Assembly (NCBI GenBank): GCA_947165615.1 | Contig: CAMVBD010000064.1 | Location: 1-7,190, forward strand | Origin: an uncultured Clostridia bacterium | GTDB taxonomy: Bacteria; Bacillota; Clostridia; Oscillospirales; Acutalibacteraceae | DNA length: 7,190 nt | Direction of reading: 5' to 3' | Shown: piece by piece, positions 1 through 6,538 of the stretch | Layout: every line of letters starts with the position of its first letter | Position numbering within the stretch: position 1 is the first letter of the stretch | Translations under genes and position numbers: made by a program | Notes under the pieces: model-generated | Databases searched by the model: none | Told to the model about the DNA's origin: nothing | What the model saw: only the letters and a program-made list of their open reading frames with translations

Positions 1-318
1 GGTCATCTTCAGCTTGGAGTGGGCGTTGTCGATGGACAGCAGGATCATGGAGTCCGAGCGGGTGTCTTCGGAGCCGTCCGCCGTGTCGATGCCCATAAGC
101 AGGATATTCGTAACGTCTTTTGACTGCATCAGTGCGGTCGTATCCGCTGCATGTGAAAACGTTACGTTTTCATAGTCTTTCGTGACATAGGAATACGCCA
201 GGAAAAAACCGCCTGTCAAAAGAAGCGTCAGCACAAGTAAAACGACAAGGATCTTGCGGAATACGTGCCTTTTCTTTTTACGGATTTCGGTGTTTTTTGT
301 CTCAGATGTTTGTTGCAT
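1..318 (-). CDS. LCP (LytR-CpsA-Psr) family protein, N-terminal part
   Basis: This is the first 106 codons of a gene that runs off the left edge of the window. The start is the ATG at 318-316, preceded by a purine-rich ribosome site (GGAAAGGAAG) at a suitable distance. The N-terminus has a short basic cytoplasmic stretch (KKKR, residues 14-17), then one membrane segment at about residues 23-44, then an extracytoplasmic linker. From residue 71 the protein reads NILLMGID, followed by RSDSMILLSID (87-97) and KLKM. This is the beginning of the LCP catalytic domain, including the conserved Arg/Asp region. Known LCP proteins are membrane-anchored phosphotransferases that attach teichoic acids or other polyisoprenyl-phosphate-linked glycopolymers to peptidoglycan. 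The substrate here cannot be told. The gene is divergent from the Nudix gene. Confidence 0.9.
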   Translation of the reverse strand, partial: MQQTSETKNTEIRKKKRHVFRKILVVLLVLTLLLTGGFFLAYSYVTKDYENVTFSHAADTTALMQSKDVTNILLMGIDTADGSEDTRSDSMILLSIDNAHSKLKMT

Positions 319-346
319 TTTGATTTTCTTCCTTTCCCGAGTTCTC

Positions 347-375
347 ATTCTATATGATGCTGCATAAAAAAACAA
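347..375 (-). promoter_or_regulatory. candidate promoter of the LCP gene
   Basis: On the minus strand, TTGTTT (375-370) lies 17 bases upstream of TAGAAT (352-347), about 30 bases before the LCP start codon. The -10 box matches the vegetative consensus at five of six positions. The -35 box matches at only three, and it sits in an A/T run where chance matches are common. Position and spacing fit, but the call is tentative. Confidence 0.4.
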
Positions 376-428
376 GACCCAAATTGTAAAAATCCTGATA
401 ATTGATATCAAAAATTATTTAAAAGTTC

Positions 429-457
429 TTGAAATCTCCGCAACATTTCACTATAAT
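429..457 (+). promoter_or_regulatory. sigma-A type promoter for the Nudix group
   Basis: TTGAAA (429-434) and a perfect TATAAT (452-457) are separated by exactly 17 bases, a near-consensus vegetative promoter. Transcription should start near 464, giving a leader of about 30 bases before the ATG at 493. No operator or terminator hairpin is evident. The rest of the divergent intergenic region (319-492) is AT-rich and holds only this promoter and the weaker minus-strand candidate. Confidence 0.8.
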
Positions 458-492
458 GGTTTCCATAATCACGAAATATGCGGAGTTGGATC

Positions 493-1257
493 ATGTTAGG
501 TAAAATGGTTAGAGTGAAAGTGACCAAGCCGTGCAATTATTTCGATCACCGTAGCGGGATCCGCTATCTCGTCAACTACGGTATTGCCGAGGTCCAGGGC
601 GAAAGACGGGCGTTTGTGCTCGGTGCGTATATCCTCGGCGTCAGTCACCCTGTCAGAGTGTTTGAAGGAAAAATAATTGCCATCCTGCATTACAAGGCGG
701 AGCGCAGGATGATTCTGGTGGTCGCGCCTAAAAACATGCGAAGGATCAATTACGAGATCAGCGACGTCCTGTCCTTCGCGGAAAACCCCGAGCAATACAC
801 AATGGAGTGCCTGTACGAGCATTCCTGCGGCGCGGTGGTCTATCGAAAAATTTTTGACGAATATCGTTTTCTGCTGATCAAAAACAAGCGTTCCAGCAAC
901 TGGGGCTTCCCGAAGGGACATATGGAGCGCGGAGAAACGATGCAGGACACGGCAAAACGCGAGGTCCTGGAGGAAACCGGGATCCACATCGACATCCTCG
1001 ACGGTTTTTGTTACGAATCCCGATATAAAATCGGCAATAAGATCGAAAAACGGGTGGGCGTTTTCCTCGCGACGACTTCGGATACGCAGACCGTGATCCA
1101 AAAGGAAGAAGTCGACGATTATATCTGGCTGCGCTACGACGCCGCCATGACGACGCTGAAGTTCGACAACGACAAAGAGATTCTGGAGCAGGCTTCGGCG
1201 CATATGCACGCAATGATGTGCAGCGTCGGAGAAGGGGAGGAAAACGCACATGACTGA
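493..1257 (+). CDS. Nudix hydrolase (Ap4A-hydrolase type) with pyrophosphatase-like N-terminal domain
   Basis: A 254-residue two-domain protein. The C-terminal half is a Nudix hydrolase. Residues 142-164 fit the Nudix box GX5EX7REUXEEXGU exactly (G142, E148, R156-E157, E160-E161, G163). The preceding WGFPKGH is typical of bis(5'-nucleosyl)-tetraphosphatases, which split Ap4A to ATP and AMP, so that is the likeliest activity. Residues about 5-95 resemble a short inorganic-pyrophosphatase-like fold: VNYG at 27-30, GAYILG at 44-49, then F-x-G-K-I-I-A-I. The three metal-binding Asp of true pyrophosphatases (DxDxxD before this strand) are missing, with G44 where the last Asp would be, so this half is probably not catalytic (inference). 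I chose the ATG at 493 because GGAG at 482-485 sits seven bases upstream. An in-frame ATG at 478 has no ribosome site and lies very close to the predicted transcript start. The gene overlaps the next one by eight bases. Confidence 0.88.
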   Translation: MLGKMVRVKVTKPCNYFDHRSGIRYLVNYGIAEVQGERRAFVLGAYILGVSHPVRVFEGKIIAILHYKAERRMILVVAPKNMRRINYEISDVLSFAENPEQYTMECLYEHSCGAVVYRKIFDEYRFLLIKNKRSSNWGFPKGHMERGETMQDTAKREVLEETGIHIDILDGFCYESRYKIGNKIEKRVGVFLATTSDTQTVIQKEEVDDYIWLRYDAAMTTLKFDNDKEILEQASAHMHAMMCSVGEGEENAHD

Positions 1258-1843
1258 ACAGATCGCGCAATGGTTTGCGAATCTCTCGCAGGGGAGCCGC
1301 TTGTTTGACTACCTTATCACGTTTATCGTTTCCTGCCTTCCGATTCTGGAGTGCAGGGGCGGAATGATCGTCGCGGGTCTCCGACACGTCCCGGCATGGC
1401 AGGCGTTTATTATCTGCTACATCGGCAACATCCTGCCGATCCCGTTTATCCTGCTTTTCATCAAACAAATCTTTGCCTTCATGAAAAAGCACAATATCCT
1501 GAAGGGGCTTATTGAAAAACTTGAAGGAAATACCGCGAAGAATCAGGAGAAAGTCCTGAAATATAAGCAGTGGGGACTTTTGGCTTTTGTTGCGATCCCG
1601 CTGCCCGGCACCGGCGGCTGGACCGGCTCTCTGTTTGCCGCTCTGCTCAACATTGATTTCAAAAAAGCGTTCCCGATCATCGCGCTCGGCGTTCTGATCG
1701 CCGAGATCATTATGTTCATTCTGGTTGACGGCGTCGGCGGTGCGTTCGCGCAGTATTTCCTCGGTTCGCAAGGCGCTTCCGATGCCGCGCAGACCGTTTC
1801 CGCTTTTATTTCGCAGTCTGCGTCCACCGCTGTCTGCTTCTGA
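1250..1843 (+). CDS. small multidrug export family membrane protein (COG2426 / PF06695 type)
   Basis: A 197-residue integral membrane protein with about four to five hydrophobic segments. Two family hallmarks are visible. The first is PILECRGGM at residues 31-39, the P-x-x-E-x-R-G motif after the first membrane segment. The second is the re-entrant-like PLPGTGGWTG at 117-126, preceded by a charged cytoplasmic stretch rich in Lys and Glu (about 80-105). These features place it in the 'small multidrug export protein' family. That name rests on sparse data, so the transported substrate is unknown. The start overlaps the end of the Nudix gene by eight bases, with GGGGAGG at 1234-1240 as ribosome site, so translation of the two is probably coupled. 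The stop (TGA 1841-1843) abuts the ribosome site of the next gene. Confidence 0.85.
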   Translation: MTEQIAQWFANLSQGSRLFDYLITFIVSCLPILECRGGMIVAGLRHVPAWQAFIICYIGNILPIPFILLFIKQIFAFMKKHNILKGLIEKLEGNTAKNQEKVLKYKQWGLLAFVAIPLPGTGGWTGSLFAALLNIDFKKAFPIIALGVLIAEIIMFILVDGVGGAFAQYFLGSQGASDAAQTVSAFISQSASTAVCF

Positions 1844-1853
1844 GGTGAGTAAC

Positions 1854-2717
1854 ATGAGTGATTCGTCCAACCGTCCCCTTGACGGCGGCATTGCCTTTGG
1901 CGGCGGCGCCGGAAACGAATACGTTCGCGCATTTGAAGAGCGCCGTGATGCGCTCCGGCAGTCCGGCGACCCGGACGGTATGGTCCGGGATGAGATTCTG
2001 TCTATCAAGCCTTTTGAATCGGATGCCCCGGCTGAGGAAACTCCGGCTGTCCGTCCTGACGAGGATGAGCCCGTTCCGGCGTCGGATATCCGAATGGACG
2101 ACGCTTCTGTTTTGCAGGATAACGGTGAACGGACGTATACCGGTTTTCGGCTGCCGGACTCGATCACCGGTTTTTCCTATCTCGGCTATTCTGTCGCAAA
2201 CAGCGATTCGTCTCCGGAAGCCCTGCCCGCAGAAGAGGACGCGCAAGAGGAATCTTCCATTCTCTACGATGAGGAGGACCTTTACGACGACGAAGAGTAC
2301 GACGACGAACTGTACGAGGAGGACGAAGAACCTCTGCACGGCTTCAAAAAACTGTTCTCCGAAAGCGGTGTCCTTACGGGCATGATGCTGACGATGGGGA
2401 TCATGTGCGCCGCTTTCTTCGTGTTGTATGTCATTACGATCAATGTGCGTGATTTTTCGTTTGCAAACGCCATGGCGCTGCTGGCAAACAGACCTGAAAA
2501 GATCACGATCGAGTTCGATTATCCGTTGTTGCCTTTCCTGAAGGTGCTTTTGTATCTCGTACCCTTTGCCGCGATCTTTTTTGTGGCGGCTTTGATTGTA
2601 GAAGACAAAAACGGAAAGCGGTACAATAAAAAAATGATCGTTGCGATCCTTGTTTTATTGTTGCTTGCGGTTGCCGCTGCCGCGTTTGATATGGTTTACG
2701 CCCACCTGCTGTTCTGA
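1854..2717 (+). CDS. membrane protein of unknown function with acidic N-terminal region
   Basis: I do not recognise this 287-residue protein. The ATG at 1854 is preferred because GAGGTG (1842-1847) lies six bases upstream; the open frame extends further 5' but only as a shadow of the exporter gene. Residues 1-165 are soluble, low in hydrophobics and rich in Asp, Glu, Pro and Ser. They end in a dense acidic run at about 137-159, almost entirely D, E, Y and L. A short amphipathic stretch (HGFKKLF) leads into three predicted membrane segments at about 172-197, 224-248 and 261-286, with short basic loops (KNGKRYNKK) between the last two. The long acidic part is likely cytoplasmic, judging by the positive charges next to it. 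The gene is ten bases after the exporter and probably shares its transcript. No enzyme motif is visible. Confidence 0.8.
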   Translation: MSDSSNRPLDGGIAFGGGAGNEYVRAFEERRDALRQSGDPDGMVRDEILSIKPFESDAPAEETPAVRPDEDEPVPASDIRMDDASVLQDNGERTYTGFRLPDSITGFSYLGYSVANSDSSPEALPAEEDAQEESSILYDEEDLYDDEEYDDELYEEDEEPLHGFKKLFSESGVLTGMMLTMGIMCAAFFVLYVITINVRDFSFANAMALLANRPEKITIEFDYPLLPFLKVLLYLVPFAAIFFVAALIVEDKNGKRYNKKMIVAILVLLLLAVAAAAFDMVYAHLLF

Positions 2718-2728
2718 GAAGAAAGGGC

Positions 2729-2756
2729 TTGACAATTTCGGATTATCCTTTATAAT
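2729..2756 (+). promoter_or_regulatory. sigma-A type promoter of the tyrS T-box transcript
   Basis: A perfect TTGACA (2729-2734) is followed after 16 bases by a perfect TATAAT (2751-2756). Transcription should begin near 2763, just before the T-box Stem I. The promoter begins only eleven bases after the stop of the preceding gene. No terminator hairpin lies between them, so read-through from upstream into the T-box is possible. Confidence 0.88.
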
Positions 2757-2762
2757 ATTGTT

Positions 2763-3026
2763 TATCCAAAACCATTGACGGGAATCAGTAAACGGCACTG
2801 CGCCTTCAGAGAGCGGCCGGTCGGTGCAAGACCGCGGCAAGGTCCGTTGAATACATCCCCGAGGCGCGCACCGAAACCGAAGGCGGTAGGCTGCGACGGC
2901 AGGCATCCGTTATCTTATGCCGGAGTCTCGGACTCCATGAGGGCGCTTTTGCGAGAAAGCGCTGAAAAAAGGTGGTAACACGGGCGACGCCTGTCCTTTT
3001 AGTCGGAAAAGGACGGCGTCGTTTTT
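2763..3026 (+). promoter_or_regulatory. T-box riboswitch, tyrosine-specific (tyrS leader)
   Basis: This leader binds uncharged tRNA-Tyr and lets transcription continue into tyrS when tyrosine is short. Stem I is readable. AGTA (2787-2790) begins the specifier loop, AACGG (2791-2795) pairs with CCGTT (2844-2848), and the 3' side of the loop reads GAATACA. The Tyr codon TAC (2852-2854) is the specifier. The lower stem is CGGG (2779-2782) with CCCG (2858-2861). The apical AGAG and GGTGCAAG elements (about 2809-2832) match the conserved double T-loop that docks on the tRNA elbow. Central hairpins lie at 2902-2921 and 2922-2936. Stem III pairs 2943-2949 with 2956-2962. The antiterminator pairs AAAAGG (2967-2972) with CCTTTT (2995-3000) and ACGGGC (2980-2985) with GCCTGT (2989-2994). 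They flank a seven-base bulge TGGTAAC (2973-2979), whose TGGT can pair with the ACCA end of tRNA-Tyr. Confidence 0.95.
2985..3026 (+). terminator. intrinsic terminator of the T-box leader
   Basis: CGACGCC (2985-2991) pairs with GGCGTCG (3015-3021), and GTCCTTTT (2993-3000) pairs with AAAAGGAC (3007-3014). There is one bulged T at 2992, a six-base loop, and a T run at 3022-3026. The 5' arm is the same sequence used as the 3' arm of the antiterminator, so the two structures exclude each other, as expected for a transcriptional T-box. Confidence 0.93.
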
Positions 3027-3056
3027 ATTCAGTCTCAAAAATCGGAGGAAACAAAA

Positions 3057-4274
3057 ATGGGAATTTATGAAGAACTCAAACAGCGCGGCCTGATCGCGCA
3101 GGTCACGAACGAAGAAGAGATCCGTGAAATGGTCAACGCCGGAAAAGCGACCTTCTACATTGGCTTCGACTGTACGGCGGACTCCCTGACCGCCGGTCAC
3201 TTTATGGCGCTCACGCTCATGAAGCGCCTGCAAATGGCAGGCAACAAGCCCATTGCTCTCATCGGCGGCGGCACGACCATGATCGGCGACCCGTCCGGGC
3301 GCAGCGACATGCGGAAAATGCTTACCCGTGAGGACATCGACCACAACGCCGAGTGCTTCCGGAAGCAAATGGAAAAATTCATCGAATTCGGTCCCGGAAA
3401 AGCCGAAATGGTCAATAACGCCGACTGGCTTTTGGACCTCAATTACGTGGAACTGCTGCGCGAAGTCGGCGCGTGCTTCTCCGTCAACAACATGCTGCGC
3501 GCCGAATGCTATAAACAGCGCATGGAAAAGGGACTCAGCTTCTTCGAGTTCAACTACATGATCATGCAGAGTTACGACTTCTATTATCTGTTCCAGCACA
3601 AGAACTGCAACATGCAGTTCGGCGGCGACGACCAGTGGAGCAATATGCTCGGCGGTACGGAGCTTATCCGCAAAAAGCTCGGCAAGGACGCGCATGCCAT
3701 GACCATTACGCTCCTGACGGATTCGCAGGGCAAAAAAATGGGCAAGACCGCCGGCAACGCCGTATGGCTCGATCCCAACAAGACCAGCCCCTTTGATTTT
3801 TACCAGTATTGGCGCAACGTCGGAGACGCGGATGTCTTAAAATGCATTCGTATGCTGACCTTCCTGCCCATGGAGCAGATCGAGGAGATGGATGCCTGGG
3901 AAGGCTCCAAACTGAACACCGCAAAAGAGATCCTTGCGTTTGAACTGACAAAACTCGTCCACGGAGAGGAAGAGGCCGAAAAAGCGCAGCAGGCCGCAAG
4001 AAGCCTGTTCGCCGCCGGCGGCAGCGACGCCCCGGAATCGGAGCTAACCGAGGCGGACTTTACGGACGGCGCCATCGACGTCGTGACGCTTCTTGTAAAA
4101 ACCGGGCTCGTCGCCTCCAGAAGCGACGGCCGCAGAGCGGTCGAACAGGGCGGCGTGTCGGTCGACGGCGAAAAAGTCACCGATTTCAAAAAGACTTTTT
4201 CCGAGGATGTTTTCCGGAGCGGCGTGCTTGTCAGAAAAGGCAAAAAAAGTTTTAAGAAAGCGATCCTGAAGTAA
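3057..4274 (+). CDS. tyrS: tyrosyl-tRNA synthetase
   Basis: A 405-residue class I aminoacyl-tRNA synthetase that attaches tyrosine to tRNA-Tyr using ATP in the cytoplasm. The catalytic domain starts with GFDCTADSLTAGH (36-48), the HIGH region. Then come GGGTTMIGDPSGRSDMR, the tyrosine-binding QFGGDDQW (187-194) and the KMSKS-loop variant KMGKT (227-231). A linker leads to a C-terminal S4-type RNA-binding domain from about residue 340, ending in a lysine-rich tail. The length is normal for bacterial TyrRS. The first His of the HIGH motif is Thr at residue 45, while T40 and H48 are kept. Everything else is well conserved, so the enzyme is probably active. The ATG follows GGAGG (3044-3048) by eight bases. 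The tyrosine T-box directly upstream and the terminator downstream indicate a single-gene transcript. Confidence 0.97.
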   Translation: MGIYEELKQRGLIAQVTNEEEIREMVNAGKATFYIGFDCTADSLTAGHFMALTLMKRLQMAGNKPIALIGGGTTMIGDPSGRSDMRKMLTREDIDHNAECFRKQMEKFIEFGPGKAEMVNNADWLLDLNYVELLREVGACFSVNNMLRAECYKQRMEKGLSFFEFNYMIMQSYDFYYLFQHKNCNMQFGGDDQWSNMLGGTELIRKKLGKDAHAMTITLLTDSQGKKMGKTAGNAVWLDPNKTSPFDFYQYWRNVGDADVLKCIRMLTFLPMEQIEEMDAWEGSKLNTAKEILAFELTKLVHGEEEAEKAQQAARSLFAAGGSDAPESELTEADFTDGAIDVVTLLVKTGLVASRSDGRRAVEQGGVSVDGEKVTDFKKTFSEDVFRSGVLVRKGKKSFKKAILK

Positions 4275-4295
4275 ACCGATCGGAATTATGTAACA

Positions 4296-4330
4296 CAAAG
4301 GAACTGTACGCCGCAGTTCCTTTGTTTTTT
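4296..4330 (+). terminator. intrinsic terminator after tyrS
   Basis: A perfect 11-base-pair stem, CAAAGGAACTG (4296-4306) with CAGTTCCTTTG (4314-4324), encloses a seven-base loop and is followed by six T (4325-4330). It begins 22 bases after the tyrS stop. On the opposite strand the hairpin also lies just past the end of the ger operon, but it lacks a good T run there, so it is mainly the tyrS terminator. It may weakly limit transcription from the ger side. Confidence 0.93.
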
Positions 4331-5462
4331 ATCGCGGGCGTTCTTTCCCGAGCCATCGGATCTTTACCTGTACGTCGAAGCCGACTTTTGTGTTATTCTT
4401 GTCAAACAATGTATAATTATGCAATGATTCGTCGTTTGGATACCGCAGCGCAATCCGTCGGTAAAGCCGCAAAACGTCGTGATGCGATTCGTAGAACAGC
4501 GATCGGAAAACGGCGTTTGTTTCCTGTTCTATCTTGTTTGAAAGGGCTTTTGATAAAAGAACGTCGATCTCTTCGCCGGGTCCTTCCGTGTTTTTTGATA
4601 TATATTCCGTAAGGTCCGCAGTCACACGGATCCTTACGGTAACATGCACGCCGCCCTGCTCCGTTTTGTCTGTAGACACAGCCGTTTTTGAATCCGCGAT
4701 CTGCAAGGAGGCACGTGCGCCCTCTTCAAAAAGCGAGAAAGAGCCGCACTTATAATTCTGAGTCAGAAAAAGGAAGAAGCCGGTTTCGGTATTCGACAGC
4801 GTTTTCGACCATTTGTCCTCCGTAAAAAATGCCGTTCCGACCGGAAGGACTTCTGTATTTTCGTCGTTTTGAATTTTTGACAGTACGGGGCAGAAAGCAG
4901 AATCTGATTCTGATTGGTACAGGGATAAAAACCGGTATAATTCTGTCTTTACGCATGTGCCGCCGTAAGATCCCTTTGTCAGGATCTCTCCGATCCGTTC
5001 CGCCGTGACGGACTCTCCGGACGTCTCTTCGGCAAAAATGTCGCCCGCTTTTCCGCTTGCTACGGCGACGAGCATATCTCCGCGAACTCCGGCCTCCCGA
5101 AGAAAAAAGTCCAGTAGTTTTTGAAGCCCCGTTTTTGCCGTTTTTTCTCCGAACAGCAGGACCCTCGTTTGGGAATACATGGGAACCAGCCCTGTTTTTG
5201 CGCCGATCCCGCTCAGTGCCTCGCCGACGCTGACGCCCGATACGCGCAGCGTCCGGTGTTTCGTTTGATTGCCGTCGGGACCAGTCTCCCCAAGAGCCAA
5301 AGCCTGTATGGTAAGTTCCACAAGGCCGTTCTCCGCGTCAATGCCGATCGCTTCCATTATCAACCTGTCTCCGAGTTCAACGCCCGCGGTATTTCGGCAT
5401 GCGGATATACAAAAAGGCAGTATAATGAGGATAAATATACAAATCTGTTTTCTTGTTCTCAT
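4329..5462 (-). CDS. Ger(x)C family spore germination lipoprotein
   Basis: A 377-residue GerC-type subunit of a spore germinant receptor. The N-terminus is a lipoprotein signal peptide: basic MRTRKQ, a hydrophobic core at about 7-19, and the lipobox ISAC with the lipidated Cys at residue 22. Directly after it, GVELGDRLIMEAIGID (27-42) is the characteristic opening of mature GerC proteins. The length is normal for the family, which has an N-terminal domain and a C-terminal domain with alternating beta strands and helices. Overall similarity to textbook GerC proteins looks modest. The start ATG (5462-5460) overlaps the stop of the upstream permease gene in an ATGA, with a weak AGG eight bases before it, so expression probably depends on translational coupling. 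It is the last gene of the operon and converges on tyrS. In known spores GerC sits on the outer face of the inner membrane and is needed for receptor function. Confidence 0.9.
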   Translation of the reverse strand: MRTRKQICIFILIILPFCISACRNTAGVELGDRLIMEAIGIDAENGLVELTIQALALGETGPDGNQTKHRTLRVSGVSVGEALSGIGAKTGLVPMYSQTRVLLFGEKTAKTGLQKLLDFFLREAGVRGDMLVAVASGKAGDIFAEETSGESVTAERIGEILTKGSYGGTCVKTELYRFLSLYQSESDSAFCPVLSKIQNDENTEVLPVGTAFFTEDKWSKTLSNTETGFFLFLTQNYKCGSFSLFEEGARASLQIADSKTAVSTDKTEQGGVHVTVRIRVTADLTEYISKNTEGPGEEIDVLLSKALSNKIEQETNAVFRSLFYESHHDVLRLYRRIALRYPNDESLHNYTLFDKNNTKVGFDVQVKIRWLGKERPR

Positions 5463-6538
5463 TTGCTGTACCTGATTTTTTTTCGATGTTCCGAAAGCAA
5501 CAAAACGGATGGGACCAAAATCAGAAAAACGATAAAACAAACATCCGAAATTCCGGATGAAGCCGTTTTCATCAGGCGCGTCTCGCTTTCGGAAAGCACA
5601 AGCGCCGTTCCGGCGACAGCGGCGCAGCAAAGAACGACGGTTTTCTTTTCGCTTTTTGCAAATGCGCGGCACAGTATACCGGAAGCGGTCTTTACAAAAA
5701 ATGCCGATCGCAGAACCGCGCACAGGACCCATAAACCGCTCAAGACGTTATCCAGTCGCTCCAGAACACCGCTTTTCGCAAGGGTCGTCAGCGTATAGAG
5801 CGGCAGGATCTGCCCCTCTCCGTAAGCGCCGAGCACGCCGGAGATAAACAGAAACACAACCCCTGCGGTCACGCCGAAAAAAATAAGAAAAAAGGGAATA
5901 CCCTTTCTGATGTTTCCGGATAAGGATTCGCCGAGCAAAAGAGGGACAAATAATTCCGGTGTGCGCGCCGCGGCATGAAAACCGTTGACGGCGAACATCC
6001 CCGGTCCGTCTTTCAGCGGGGCTTCCAGATTTGTGACGTCAAACCGGTTGGCTGTTGAGATCAAAACAAAGATGACCGTGGAGATCAGCAGTACCGCAAT
6101 GACGCCGGAAGCGCGCCCGATCGCCTCCAACCCTTTCAAGGCGACGATTCCGGCCGTCAGAGTCAAAAGCATCACCGGCCATACGTTATTTACGCCGCGC
6201 AAAAGGACCGTCCCTGTCAAAAGCGTGAATCTCGCTTCGCCGAAGGCCGCGCTCCATAATAAATATCCGGAAAAAAGAACGCAGCATATCTTTGTAAACC
6301 TTTTTGAAAAACCGTCAGTCACATCCAAAAGAGATCGTGGACGGTCTTTGCGCAAATAAAACAAAGGGAGAGACGCAAGCATGCCGAAAAGGAAAAAGGA
6401 AAATGCCAAAAGAGGACGGTCTCCTTGACGCAGTCCGGTGTTTTCAGGCTGCAGAAAGGTAAACAGCGTCATGGCGCGGCACACGAACAGCACGGAAACA
6501 AGCCCGGTAACGCCGATGCGTCCTTTTTTCTTTGTCAT
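5459..6538 (-). CDS. GerB-type spore germinant receptor permease subunit
   Basis: A 359-residue, very hydrophobic protein with about ten predicted membrane segments, the size and shape of the spore permease (GerAB) family. This family is related to APC amino-acid transporters and forms the germinant-binding membrane subunit. ERLDNVLSGLW (from residue 260) matches the E-R-x-D segment common in the family's C-terminal half. The middle region with PELFVPLLLGES fits the loop before the later membrane segments. The first membrane segment lacks the usual opening residues of GerAB proteins, so the sequence is divergent. I chose the ATG at 6538-6536, which overlaps the stop of the GerA gene in an ATGA. 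A GGAGAG lies eleven bases upstream, slightly far. Position between GerA and GerC genes supports the call. The germinant cannot be predicted. Confidence 0.88.
   Translation of the reverse strand: MTKKKGRIGVTGLVSVLFVCRAMTLFTFLQPENTGLRQGDRPLLAFSFFLFGMLASLPLFYLRKDRPRSLLDVTDGFSKRFTKICCVLFSGYLLWSAAFGEARFTLLTGTVLLRGVNNVWPVMLLTLTAGIVALKGLEAIGRASGVIAVLLISTVIFVLISTANRFDVTNLEAPLKDGPGMFAVNGFHAAARTPELFVPLLLGESLSGNIRKGIPFFLIFFGVTAGVVFLFISGVLGAYGEGQILPLYTLTTLAKSGVLERLDNVLSGLWVLCAVLRSAFFVKTASGILCRAFAKSEKKTVVLCCAAVAGTALVLSESETRLMKTASSGISDVCFIVFLILVPSVLLLSEHRKKIRYSK

Noticed and set aside
478..492. Upstream in-frame ATG as start of the Nudix gene
   Set aside because: No ribosome site precedes it and it lies within about 15 bases of the predicted transcript start. 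The ATG at 493 has a well-placed GGAG, which itself lies inside the extension.
878..2167. Long open frame on the minus strand (429 codons) opposite the Nudix, exporter and acidic-protein genes
   Set aside because: It crosses three well-supported plus-strand genes, is low-complexity and basic (many Arg and Ser), has no family motif, and arises from GC-biased codon use on the other strand.
2775..2978. Small open frame of 67 codons within the tyrS leader
   Set aside because: The sequence is occupied by conserved T-box structure, and there is no ribosome site. The chance frame is not a leader peptide of any known type.
2910..3695. Minus-strand open frame of 261 codons running through tyrS and into the T-box
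   Set aside because: It is fully explained as the antisense of tyrS and the structured leader; the protein has no recognisable domain.
4388..4417. TATAAT-like box with a TTGTGT upstream on the plus strand inside gerC
   Set aside because: The -35 match is poor, it lies antisense within a coding region, and no plausible gene follows.
5121..5798. Plus-strand open frame of 225 codons opposite the gerC/gerB junction
   Set aside because: It is antisense to two recognised genes, has no ribosome site or family likeness, and is Arg/Ser-rich like a shadow frame.
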